Source: PFL42 sp963789825
GTDB lineage: Bacteria; Chloroflexota; Anaerolineae; Anaerolineales; E44-bin32
Reading direction: 5' to 3'
Assembly (NCBI GenBank): GCA_963789825.1
Contig: CAWBME010000011.1
Span: 1-64,000, forward strand
Length of the DNA: 64,000 nt
Part shown: piece after piece, positions 1 through 9,039 of the stretch
How positions within the stretch are numbered: the first letter of the stretch is position 1
Layout: each line of letters starts with the position of its first letter
The notes under the pieces: model-generated
The model's database searches: none
What the model was told of the DNA's origin: nothing
What the model saw: the letters and a program-made list of their open reading frames with translations, nothing else
Translations under genes and position numbers: made by a program

Positions 1-342
1 GACACAGGCGGGGTGCCCAGCGCCGGCGAGGGCACGCTGCTCGCCCTCAACCCGGCCACCGGCGACGTGCTGCAGACGATCTACTGGGGGAGCCAACCTC
101 TGGCCACCGCCGCCGGGCCCTTGCCACCGGTCAACAGCGAGCCTGCGGTGGTTTGCACACCACCCACCCTCGGCTCTGCTCCCCGATTCCCGTCAGCCGG
201 GTCGCAGGCCGAGCACAATCCTGCTGACACGTGCAGGGCCGTAGCAATCCATCCCGACGGGAGTGCCGGATCCAACCGTGATTGGATACCGAGTGGATGG
301 CCTAGGCAGGCCAGATCTTCCTTCCACTCTCCGGAGGGGTGA
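1..342 (+). CDS. Partial C-terminal fragment, possible PQQ-like/beta-propeller protein
   Basis: An open frame enters from the left edge and stops at 340-342. Only the first roughly 35 residues look like protein: a stretch of the type GTLLALNPATGDVLQ resembles one blade of a PQQ-like or WD-type beta-propeller. After about position 120 the composition becomes proline- and serine-rich and unlike a fold. The frame also runs 40 bases into the 3' end of the convergent aldo/keto reductase, so the true end is probably earlier and hidden by a frame error. Function is unknown; the assignment rests on one weak repeat. Confidence 0.25.
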   Translation, partial: DTGGVPSAGEGTLLALNPATGDVLQTIYWGSQPLATAAGPLPPVNSEPAVVCTPPTLGSAPRFPSAGSQAEHNPADTCRAVAIHPDGSAGSNRDWIPSGWPRQARSSFHSPEG

Positions 343-1267
343 TGCTGTCGATGGTCGCCAACTCTCCCTGTCCGAGGGGAGGCAGAAGCGCGGCGGCAAC
401 GTTCTCCTGCAGCTGAGCGACAGTCTTAGCACCCGGAATGCTGGTTGAGACTGCCGGGTGGCGGATGGAGAACTGGAGCGCCAACTGGGCCAGGCTTCGT
501 CCATCAGTCAGCGGGTGCAGCTTCTCGACTTTGGCCAGATCATCCAAGAAGACCTTGTGCTCCTCGGGGGTATCGATCCAGCGCTGCCGAAAGTCGTTCC
601 CACCGAAACGAGCCCCGGCAACGAACTTCCCGGTCAGGATGCCCATGGCCAGCGGCCCGCGAATGATCACCCCGATGTCGTTCGCCTGGCAATAGGGGAA
701 GAAGTCCGATTCCGGAGTCCGGTTGAGCAGGCTGTAGTCGATCTGCAACGTAGAGCACTTCCCATCAGCGCTGAAGGCCTGGAAGAAGCCAAAGTCGCTC
801 GTGCTCAGCCCGTAGGCGCGCACTTTGCCGGACTCCTGAAGGGCTTGAAATCCCTCGAGGAACACCTCGACCGTTGGGTCCAGGAAATCGATATGCCGCT
901 GGATGACGTCGAGGTGATCCGTCTTGAGCCGACGGAGGCTGGATTCGACGCCAGCAACGAGGCTGGCAACTGTGGCGTAGGCTGAGCTCCGCCGCTCGCT
1001 GTCGAAGTTGATCCAGCCGATCTTGCTCGCCACGACGAACCGGTCGCGGCGGCCTTGCATCGCACGCCCCAGCAGCTCCTCGCTGTGACCGTCGCCGTAG
1101 GCATCCGCCGTATCAAAGAAGTTGATCCCCGCCGCAAGCGCAGCGTCGATGGTGCTCAGCGAAGCCCCATCATCGGTCGTGCCCCAATCCTGGCCACCCA
1201 CAGCCCACAACCCCAGCCCGATCACCGAGACCCGAATGTCGCTCTTCCCCAGCCGCCTCATCTCCAT
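302..1267 (-). CDS. Aldo/keto reductase
   Basis: This 321-residue protein has the normal length of an NADP(H)-dependent aldo/keto reductase with a (beta/alpha)8 barrel. The N-terminus carries the usual RRLGKSDIRVSVIGLG strand. The catalytic tetrad is visible as Asp52 and Tyr57 (DTADAYGDGHSEELLG), Lys82 (ASKIG) and His125 (VIQRHID). It is the most distal gene of the minus-strand sugar locus, 163 bases after xylulokinase. It could reduce a sugar or sugar-derived aldehyde, for example as a xylose or arabinose reductase or an L-fucose-dehydrogenase-like enzyme, but substrate cannot be read from sequence. The reading frame is intact. Confidence 0.85.
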   Translation of the reverse strand: MEMRRLGKSDIRVSVIGLGLWAVGGQDWGTTDDGASLSTIDAALAAGINFFDTADAYGDGHSEELLGRAMQGRRDRFVVASKIGWINFDSERRSSAYATVASLVAGVESSLRRLKTDHLDVIQRHIDFLDPTVEVFLEGFQALQESGKVRAYGLSTSDFGFFQAFSADGKCSTLQIDYSLLNRTPESDFFPYCQANDIGVIIRGPLAMGILTGKFVAGARFGGNDFRQRWIDTPEEHKVFLDDLAKVEKLHPLTDGRSLAQLALQFSIRHPAVSTSIPGAKTVAQLQENVAAALLPPLGQGELATIDSITPPESGRKIWPA

Positions 1268-1430
1268 AAAATTCTGCTCCTTCTGGATTCAGGTTGCTGA
1301 CGACGCGGTTCGCGGCCACAATCCGGCTTGGGGGCTGGCTCGAGAATTGGACCGAGTCAGCCTCCACGTTCGACGCTGCCGCAATTCGGGCAGGGCGTGG
1401 TTTCGCGTGCGGACAATATGCCGGCTCCGC

Positions 1431-2924
1431 TCATGATCCGGCCAGCGCCCGAAAGGTGGGCTTCAGGGCCGGGTAGAGCTGCTGAAAGATCGGATAGAGG
1501 TCCTGGTAGGTAGCGGCTGCAGCACTCGGCTCCGTGCGCCCCGTGATCTGGATCACTTGGCGACAGGCGCCGAGTACATCGGCGAATGCGCCTGTTCCCG
1601 TGGCCGCCAGCAAGGCGGCCCCGTAGGCGGCGCCCTCTTCGGTGTTGACGGTGACCAACTCAGCTTGAAGAACATCAGCGATGATCTGACGCCAGAGCGA
1701 GCTCTTGGCACCGCCGCCGGCAACGCGAACCTGGGAGATTTCCCCCAATCCGGCGCCCTTCATCAGTTCGAAGCCATCTCGCAAGCCGAAGGCGACGCCC
1801 TCTAGCACCGACCGGCTCATCTGCGGCAGGCCGTGGCGGAGGGTCAGCCCGATGAACGCACCGCGCGGAAGCGGATCCGGGTGCGGCGTTCGCTCGCCGC
1901 TCAGATAGGGCAGGAACAACAACCCGTCGCTTCCCGGCGGGACTTCGCCGGCGGGCAAGAGCAGGCTATCGAAATCTGTCCCCGGGGCGAACGTGTCGCG
2001 ATGCCAGCGCAGGCTTCCCGCTGCCGAGAGCATGACCCCCATCAGGTGCCACTTCCCGGGGACGGCGTGGCAGAAGGAATGCAGGCGCCCGCCGGCCTCG
2101 ATCGCAGGCTGATCCGTGGTGGCAAATACAACGCCAGAGGTCCCCAGGCTGAGGGAGACAATTCCCTCTTCCACTGCGCCTGTCCCCACGGCGGCGGCGG
2201 CCTGATCTCCTCCACCGGCCACAATCGGTGTTCCGGCGCGGAGCCCCGTCGCCGCGGCAGCGTTGGAACTCACGACGCCGGCAACGTCCGTGCCCTCGAA
2301 CGTCTTGGGCAGCCAATCCGGGTTGATCTCGAGCGCCTCCAGCACTTCGGGCGACCAATTGCGAGACCGCAGATCAAACAGCAGGGTCCCCGCGCCGTCG
2401 GCACAGTCAACGGCGAACTCACCGCTCAACTTGTAGCGAACGTAGTCCTTGGGAAGGAGAATGTGGGCAATCCGCCGGTACACCTCGGGCTCGTGTTGGC
2501 GCACCCAAAGGATCTTGGGGGCGGTGAACCCCGTCAGGGCATCGTTGCCGGTGAGCTGGATCAGTCGCTCTTTCCCGAGGCGCGCTCGAATGTCGTCACA
2601 TTCCGCTCCCGTGCGCTGATCGTTCCAAAGAATGGCCGGCCGCAGCACGTTGCCATCCGAATCCAGCAGTACCAGGCCGTGCATCTGTCCCGTCAGCCCC
2701 ACCCCCTGGACATCTTTGGCCGAGGCACCGCCCGAGGCGAGCACCGTGCGAATGCTCTTGATCGAGGCCTGCCACCACAGATCCGGGTCCTGCTCGCTCC
2801 AAAGTGGTTGCGGGGTTTCGAAGCCGTATTCCGAGGAGGCGACGGCGATAGGTTGCCCACCGTCATCGATCAGAACCGCCTTGGTCGCCGTTGTCGAGAC
2901 GTCAATCCCAATCCAGCAACTCAC
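1431..2924 (-). CDS. xylB: Xylulokinase (FGGY family)
   Basis: This 497-residue carbohydrate kinase of the FGGY family is predicted to phosphorylate D-xylulose with ATP, delivering xylulose 5-phosphate to the pentose phosphate pathway. The first ATPase-fold loop (WIGIDVSTTATKAVL, Asp8), the sugar-binding MHG at 81-83 that is typical of xylulokinases, and the catalytic base Asp240 in VAGGGDQAA are all present. Adjacent xylA supports xylulose rather than glycerol or gluconate as substrate. It starts only 6 bases downstream of the mutarotase-like gene stop, so the two are almost certainly cotranscribed. The frame is intact. Confidence 0.93.
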   Translation of the reverse strand: MSCWIGIDVSTTATKAVLIDDGGQPIAVASSEYGFETPQPLWSEQDPDLWWQASIKSIRTVLASGGASAKDVQGVGLTGQMHGLVLLDSDGNVLRPAILWNDQRTGAECDDIRARLGKERLIQLTGNDALTGFTAPKILWVRQHEPEVYRRIAHILLPKDYVRYKLSGEFAVDCADGAGTLLFDLRSRNWSPEVLEALEINPDWLPKTFEGTDVAGVVSSNAAAATGLRAGTPIVAGGGDQAAAAVGTGAVEEGIVSLSLGTSGVVFATTDQPAIEAGGRLHSFCHAVPGKWHLMGVMLSAAGSLRWHRDTFAPGTDFDSLLLPAGEVPPGSDGLLFLPYLSGERTPHPDPLPRGAFIGLTLRHGLPQMSRSVLEGVAFGLRDGFELMKGAGLGEISQVRVAGGGAKSSLWRQIIADVLQAELVTVNTEEGAAYGAALLAATGTGAFADVLGACRQVIQITGRTEPSAAAATYQDLYPIFQQLYPALKPTFRALAGS

Positions 2925-2930
2925 TGGTAT

Positions 2931-3818
2931 CTATCCCTCTGCGACGGCCGAGCGGATTTCCGCCAGGTCGTCCGTCCATCGCACGTCTTGGTGAACCGTC
3001 CATGCCTCGACATGCTCGACGCTGGACCCTGGGTGAAGCTGCACGGCCGGCCCCAGCGTTTCCAGTTCCAGGAAGCGCGGGTCGCAGTAGCATTCACTCG
3101 AGCTCCCCAGGTCGAGGTACTCCGCCCCCGGATGGAAAGCGGCGCGCTTAACGAACAACGCATCATCGATCCAGTAGGCCATCCACCCTGCCGGATTGGG
3201 GAACCCGATCTTGAGCATGCCCTCCTTCATCGTGGCATGCACAAGGATCGCCTCGTTTCCCAAGTCGATGAATCCGCTCTTGAGGTCGGTGTACGGCCAC
3301 AGGGCGATCGAGCGATTGGGCAGGACGAGCTTGTTGTCTGCCCAACGCGTAGCCTGCGGAAGGACGGCCACTCCGCCGGGTCTGAACTGCGTGATCGCCC
3401 AGGGCGCTAGGCAATGCGAATCAGCTCCTCGGTTGGCAAGCACATGCCGGACCAGAACCTTCGGCGAGCCACTTGCCAGCCGGATTTCGAGCGTCTTCTC
3501 GAGGGGTGCCCTCGGTTGGGCATCCTGGATGAGGCGCACGCCGTCCTCGATCGGCTCGAAGCGCACGGGTCTGTCATCCGGCTGGTAGGTGGTACAGGGG
3601 TCCTCGGGTGCGCACCAGAGGCGATGGCCACCGTAGAAGTGGAAGAGGCCGGCGCCCGGGCAATCCAACGTCGCCTGCGGCAGCACGGCAAACAGGTTCT
3701 CGCCGGCCGAGGCCTTCAGGGAGAGAATGCGCGGCCCGACAGAGATCGTCGCCAGCAGGGAAAGGTGCTCATTGGCGATCTCGAGGCAATCGATTCCGTT
3801 GAGCTCAACTCGGTTCAT
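2931..3818 (-). CDS. Galactose-mutarotase-like (DUF4380-type) protein
   Basis: This protein of about 295 residues has an all-beta, mutarotase-like composition. It opens with MNRVELNGIDCLEIANEHLS and continues with alternating strands such as ISVGPRILSL and a GGHRLWCAPE segment resembling the aldose-1-epimerase-like DUF4380 family. I chose the ATG at 3818 because the sequence before it does not fit the family and overlaps the xylA stop. A sugar anomer-converting role beside xylose isomerase and xylulokinase would fit, since those enzymes act on defined anomers. However, many members of this fold are not epimerases and the catalytic His/Glu pair is not obvious, so function is inferred from context. 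Confidence 0.55.
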   Translation of the reverse strand: MNRVELNGIDCLEIANEHLSLLATISVGPRILSLKASAGENLFAVLPQATLDCPGAGLFHFYGGHRLWCAPEDPCTTYQPDDRPVRFEPIEDGVRLIQDAQPRAPLEKTLEIRLASGSPKVLVRHVLANRGADSHCLAPWAITQFRPGGVAVLPQATRWADNKLVLPNRSIALWPYTDLKSGFIDLGNEAILVHATMKEGMLKIGFPNPAGWMAYWIDDALFVKRAAFHPGAEYLDLGSSSECYCDPRFLELETLGPAVQLHPGSSVEHVEAWTVHQDVRWTDDLAEIRSAVAEG

Positions 3819-3849
3819 AGGTGTTTGTCCAATGATCGAGGTCTTGGCC

Positions 3850-5020
3850 CTAGCGCACACCCATGATCAGCTCGACGGTCAGTTGATCCAGCCGCTCGTA
3901 CTTCAAGCCGCGTCCTCCCATCGCCTGTCGGTCGAAGGCGAAGGCCTTCAGATCCTTGGCTTTCTTGGCGGAGTAGATGCCGGAGAGTGCATTCATCTCC
4001 TCATCCTCGGCCGTGATCTCCGCCAGCAGCGCCTGGATTTCTGCATCTCGTCCGAACTGGGCTGCCTTCTCCTTCAGAATCAGGTAGGTGCGCATGCAGC
4101 CCCGTGCAAAGTCTTTGACGCCCTCGTAGTCTTCCGTGCGGTAGGCGTGTGCGTCAAAGTGGCGGTTGCCTGAATAGCCGTAGTCCTCCAGCAGCTTGAC
4201 GAGGAAGAAGGCGCTCTTGAGGTTGACTGCACCGAAGCGGAAATCCTGGTCGTACCGGCCGAAGGCCTGATCGTTGAGGTCGATGTGGAAGAGCTTCTGG
4301 CGCTCCATGGCCTGGGCCACGCTGTGCACGAAATTGAGGCCGGCCATGTGCTCGTGGGCGACTTCGGGATTCACTCCGACCATCTCAGGATGGTCCAGGC
4401 TTTCGATGAAGGCAAGCATGTGGCCCGTCGTCGAGTTGTAGATGTCACCGCGTGGCTCGTTGGGTTTTGACTTCGAGGGCAAACCTCAAATCATACCCGC
4501 GGTCGAGGACATAGCCGCAGAGAAAGTTCATTGCCTCGCGGGTGCGTTGGATGGCGGTGATGGGGTCCTTCGCCGCATCGGTTTCAGTTCCTTCCCGGCC
4601 GCCCCAGAAGACGTAGATCGTGGCGCCCAATTCCACGCCCAGATCGATGGCACGCATCGTCTTCTGGAGGGCATAGGCACGCACGCGAGGGTCATTGGCG
4701 CTGAAGGCGCCGTCCTTGAAAGCTGGATCCGAGAACAGGTTGGTGGTGGCCATGGGCACGACGAGCCCCGTCGCTTCTAGCACCTGTTTGAATGCCGCGA
4801 CGATCTTGTCGCGCTCACTCGGCGTTGCGTCGATCGGCACCAGGTCGTTGTCGTGAAGATTGACGCCATAGGCGCCGACCTCGGCCAGCATATGCACCAG
4901 CTCCGCCGGCGACAGGGGCGAACGAACAGGCTCGCCAAAGGGGTCGCGGCCGGTGTTGCCGACCGTCCACAGGCCGAAGGTGAACTTGTGTTCCGGCTTC
5001 GGTTCATATCCGTCAGGCAT
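3850..5020 (-). CDS. xylA: Xylose isomerase, one frameshift
   Basis: D-xylose to D-xylulose isomerase, class I (actinobacterial-type, about 390 residues), metal-dependent and cytoplasmic. The first half contains the catalytic His56 and Asp59 in GVNLHDNDL; the second half contains KPNEPRGD and the MAGLNFVHSVAQA metal and sugar segment. The two halves are in different frames, broken near 4465-4480. Removing one T from the run of four at 4465-4468 (an A run on the coding strand) restores the family sequence E-V-K-P-N-E-P-R-G-D, so this is most likely a homopolymer error and the gene is functional. The start at 5020 has GGGAG about 9 bases upstream. It lies 58 bases after the GH3 gene in the same orientation. 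Confidence 0.92.
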
Positions 5021-5078
5021 GAGAAGACTCCCTGGGTCAATCAAGGATGGCCGCCCTGCGCGGCGGCGCCGTGCCGAG

Positions 5079-7401
5079 CTAGGGTTCAATCTCGACCGGG
5101 CATACGAAGACCCGGTTCTCGATCGTCATAACCTCCGGGCCGATGATCTGGATCTCACCTTGCAGGCGGATGTCCTCGGACGAGCCGCCGATCATGACCA
5201 GGATCCTGCCGGGTTCAATCACCAGCTTCATCGCGCTTGAAATGAACGCCAATTGGTCTATGGGCAGATCGAACCGAATCGTCTTGCGTTCAGCCGGTCT
5301 GAGTTCCACGCGTGCGAATCCCATGAGCTGCTTGACCGGCCGCGGCACACTCGCAAACTCGTCCCGGACATACAGCTGGACGACCTCTTCCCCGGCTCTC
5401 CGGCCGGTGTTCGTCACCTCGGCACGGATCATGACCCGCTCACCAGCCGTTGCCTGAGCCGGGCTGATTGACAGATTGCCGTACTCGAAGGTGGTGTAGC
5501 TCAGGCCGTGACCGAAAGGATAGAGCGGCGCGGCTTTCTCAGCGACGTAGTCGACATACCAATTGGAGCGCATCCCGGAGGGCTTGTGGTGGTACGCCAA
5601 TGGAACCTGACCGACCGCACGCGGGAAGGTGATCGGAAGCTTGCCGCCGGGGTTGGTCTCGCCGAACAGAACCTCCGCCACCGCGCCCCCTCCTTCTTCG
5701 CCCGGCAGCCAGGCCTCCAGAATTGCATTCATGTGTTCTGCCAACCACGGGATCGCCAGCGGACGCCCATTGATCAACACCAAGACGATCGGCTTGCCGG
5801 CCTCCAGAAGCCGACGGGCCAGCTCTTCCTGGACAGGCGGAAGCCTGAGATCGGCGCTATCGCGCGTCTCGCCGGTCGTGCAAGAAGGGACCAAGCCCGA
5901 TCGTTCGCCGAGGGCCAGGATGATCACATCCGCCGCCTCGGCGATCGCAAGGGCCTTGGCCAAGCTCTCTGGCTCGCCAGCGAGTAGACCGCAACCTGGC
6001 GCGAAGAGAACCTCGGTCTCGGGCGGAACGATCGCCTTGATCCCCTGCAGGATCGTGACAACCCGAATGTCGTCCTGAGCCAGCGAGGCCGCATCGAGAC
6101 CGACAAATGACGACCCTTCGGGGGCTTGCAGGGTCATCAGTTCCACCACCGCCGCATACGAGTAGCCTCCCAGCTGGTTGCGACCGGTATCCCCATGGGG
6201 GCCGATCACAGCCAGAGTTTGCCCGGTCTTCTTGAGCGGCAAGATGCCATCGTTCTTCAGCAGGACCAGGCTCTGCCCGGCAATCTGGCGGGCAAGCTGC
6301 CGGTTGGCCGGCGTCTCGAAGGCTTCGGCCACGCCCTCCTCGGAGACGTACGGGTTGTCCAGCAGCCCCAGCTCCACCTTCAACTGGAGATGCCGCCGCA
6401 CGGCGTTGTCGACGAGCTCCAGGGAGATGGTGCCTGCCTCGAGTGCGTCTTTCAATGGATCGCCATAGCAGAGCAGTGTGGGCAGCTCCACATCGATACC
6501 GGCATGCAGGGCCATGCTCGCCGCCCTCGACAGATCGGCGGCGGCATGGTGGTAGTTGTGAATTATCGTCACGCTTTCGTAGTCCGACACGACGGGTCCT
6601 TCGAAGCCGAGCTGGTCGCGCAGCAGCTCGGTGAGGATGCGGCGAGAGGCCGCCACGATCTCACCATCGACTTCGGGATAGGCGTTCATGATCGCCGCCA
6701 ACTTCGCATCCCGGATGGCGGCCTGGAAGGGAATGAGGTAGACATCCTGCAGTTCGCGCATGCCTAGATGGACAGGGCCGCAGTTCTGCCCGCCCTGGGA
6801 GAGGCTGTGCCCGATGAAGTGCTTGCCGGTTGCAGCCACGCCCCTGGCCAGGTTGTCGCTCTGGAGACCGCGGATGTAGGCCATCCCGAAGTGGGCGGCC
6901 AGGGTTGGGTCCTCGCCAAAGGTCTCTTCGGTGCGGCCCCAGCGGGAATTCGAATGCCAGGTCCAGGACAGGCCCCAGGACCAGGCGCGCCCCGATGGCC
7001 AGGAGCTGATCCCGGATCGCACGCGTCATGGCTTCGGCGAGCGCCGGACGGAAAGTCGCAGCCAGGCCGAGCATTTGCGGGTACATCGTCCCGCCAAGAA
7101 CCATGGCCCCGCAACAGCTCTCTTCATGCAAGATTGCGGGTATGCCCAGGCGTGTGTGCTCAACCAGGAACTTCTGAATGCGGTTGCCGGCTCTTGCGAT
7201 CCCGGCTGGGGGAAGCGTGGAAGCGCCGCCCGGACGCGTGATCTGACCAAGGCCTCCCTTCAGGCGAGCGCTGAGCTTTTCCGGATCAAGCTCCCCGCGG
7301 GTCTGGAGCTCGAAGAACCAGCAGGAACCCAGCTGAGCGAGTTTCTCGTCCAAGGTCATCTGCGACAACAGCGTTTCTGTGCGCTTGCTGGCTGACGTCA
7401 T
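5079..7401 (-). CDS. GH3 beta-glycosidase (beta-xylosidase/beta-glucosidase), one frameshift
   Basis: A roughly 774-residue glycoside hydrolase family 3 enzyme: N-terminal barrel, alpha/beta sandwich and C-terminal fibronectin-III-like domain (VTNTGRRAGEEVVQLYV). The nucleophile aspartate is seen in GPVVSDYESV; RWGRTEETFGEDP and the GKHFIGH loop bind sugar. There is no signal peptide, so it acts on imported oligomers in the cytoplasm. The frame breaks near 6945-6955, between VLDLAFE and SRWGRTEE; one surplus base restores continuity. Since xylA and xylB follow directly, beta-xylosidase activity is likely, but GH3 members from such loci also cleave glucosides. Confidence 0.88.
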
Positions 7402-7677
7402 GTCCCCTCTCGATCATGTTGCCACGGAGCGCTCTGCAGAACAAAATGCCGGGAGAAGCTGCGGCCCTGCTGTGACTTATGACTCCCGGCCGTTGTCTTG
7501 CCCGCGGTTCTCACTCCAATCGGTGGCTATCCCCCGCCCACCCTCCAAGCTCCGCTCGGGGGGCGTTTCCCCCGCACGCTCGGGTTGCCTCGGGCGAACC
7601 GTGCTCCCGGTTGACTGAGCCAGGAACTCGGCTCGCCTACGCCAGACCCCCAAGCGAGCGTGACGACCGCACGTCCA

Positions 7678-9033
7678 TCAGCCCCCCAGACAAGCGCCGT
7701 TCTCGAGGATCACTTGCCGGTACCATTCTGCGCTTGCCTTCGGGGTGCGCTGCTGTGTCCGGTAGTCGACATGCACGATTCCGAAGCGCTTGGAGTACCC
7801 GAAGCCCCACTCGAAGTTGTCGAGCAGCGACCAGACGAAGTATCCTTTCACCGGGACGCCGCTGGCGATCGCCCGCTGGACCATCTGCAGATGGCGCTGG
7901 ATGTATGAGCGACGAGCGGGATCGCTGACTCCTCCGTCAGGGGCCACAGTATCCGGGAAGGCTGCGCCGTTCTCGGTGATATAGATCGCAGGAAAGCCGT
8001 AGCCGAAATGCAGCCGGCCCAAGGTGTCGTAGAGGCCCTGGGGGTAGACCTCCCAGCCCATTTCGGTCTGCTCATCGCCCGGAACAACGGTGCGGCACAG
8101 GTTATCCGCTTCGCTGAGATCTCTCGATCGAACAGTGTTGCGGGTGTAGTAGTTGGCGCCCAGCAGGTCAATGGGCTCGGCGATCGTTCGCATGTCGCCG
8201 TCTTGAACGAAATCCAGGGCGTCCCCAAAGCTGGCGACCATGTCCCGCGGATAGTCTCGTCCGGCCAGGGGGTCGAGGAACCAGCGGTTGATGTACCCAT
8301 CCACCCAGGTCGCGGCCTCCCGGTCCGCCTGGCTGGGCGATGCGGGGTGTTGCGGAGTCAGGTTCAGGGCGATCCCTACGCTTGCAGCCGGGCAATGGGC
8401 TCGAAGGATGGGCACCGCCCGTCCATGAGCGAGCAAGAGATGGTGAGCGGCCGCCAGGGCCTCCTTCCGATCGGTATGCCCGGGCGCGTGTCGCCCGTCT
8501 TGGTGCCCGATGAATGCGCTGACCCAAGGTTCATTTACCGTGATCCAGTGTTTCACGCGGTCTCCGAGGGAGCGGCCCATGACGTCCGCAAACTCGGCGA
8601 AGGCATCCACCACCGTCCGCGCCGGCCAGCCGCCTTGATCCTGCAAGGGCTGGGGCAAGTCCCAGTGGTACAGAGTCACATAGGGCGCTATCCCTGCATC
8701 CAGGAGCGCATCGACCAACCTACAGTAGAAGTTCAGTCCGGCTTGATTTACCGTACCGCGCCCCTCCGGCAAGATGCGCGGCCAGGAGATCGAGAAGCGA
8801 TAGGCTTCCAGGCCGAGGGCCTTCATCAATGCGACATCTTCACGCCAGCGGTGGTAGTGATCGCAGGCGACATCGCCCGTATCGTTGTTGTGCACATTCC
8901 CGGGGGTGTGGCTGAAGCGATCCCAGATACTCTCGCCTTTGCCATCCTCGTCCCATGCGCCTTCGATCTGATAGGATGCCGTCGCGGCTCCCCAGACAAA
9001 GCCCTTTGGAAAGACCGCTCTATCTGGGCTCAT
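7678..9033 (-). CDS. GH1 beta-glucosidase
   Basis: This intact 451-residue family-1 glycoside hydrolase cleaves non-reducing beta-D-glucosyl (or related) residues with retention. The acid/base Glu168 lies in ITVNEPW and the nucleophile Glu354 in YITENGAAF. The N-terminal GFVWGAATASYQIEGAW signature is perfect. No signal peptide is visible, so it is cytoplasmic. It begins 6 bases after the GH94 stop, a spacing that implies cotranscription and coupled translation. With GH94 alongside, the cell has both hydrolytic and phosphorolytic routes for cello-oligomers. A 276-base GC-rich spacer without a visible gene separates it from GH3. Confidence 0.95.
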   Translation of the reverse strand: MSPDRAVFPKGFVWGAATASYQIEGAWDEDGKGESIWDRFSHTPGNVHNNDTGDVACDHYHRWREDVALMKALGLEAYRFSISWPRILPEGRGTVNQAGLNFYCRLVDALLDAGIAPYVTLYHWDLPQPLQDQGGWPARTVVDAFAEFADVMGRSLGDRVKHWITVNEPWVSAFIGHQDGRHAPGHTDRKEALAAAHHLLLAHGRAVPILRAHCPAASVGIALNLTPQHPASPSQADREAATWVDGYINRWFLDPLAGRDYPRDMVASFGDALDFVQDGDMRTIAEPIDLLGANYYTRNTVRSRDLSEADNLCRTVVPGDEQTEMGWEVYPQGLYDTLGRLHFGYGFPAIYITENGAAFPDTVAPDGGVSDPARRSYIQRHLQMVQRAIASGVPVKGYFVWSLLDNFEWGFGYSKRFGIVHVDYRTQQRTPKASAEWYRQVILENGACLGG

Positions 9034-9039
9034 CGCACT

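Noticed and set aside
1833..3410. A 525-codon plus-strand frame opposite xylB and the mutarotase-like gene
   Set aside because: Antisense shadow; the minus-strand xylulokinase has all its functional residues.
4465..4480. Programmed ribosomal frameshift in xylA
   Set aside because: Xylose isomerases do not use one. There is no slippery heptamer with a downstream structure, and a single surplus base in a short run explains the break.
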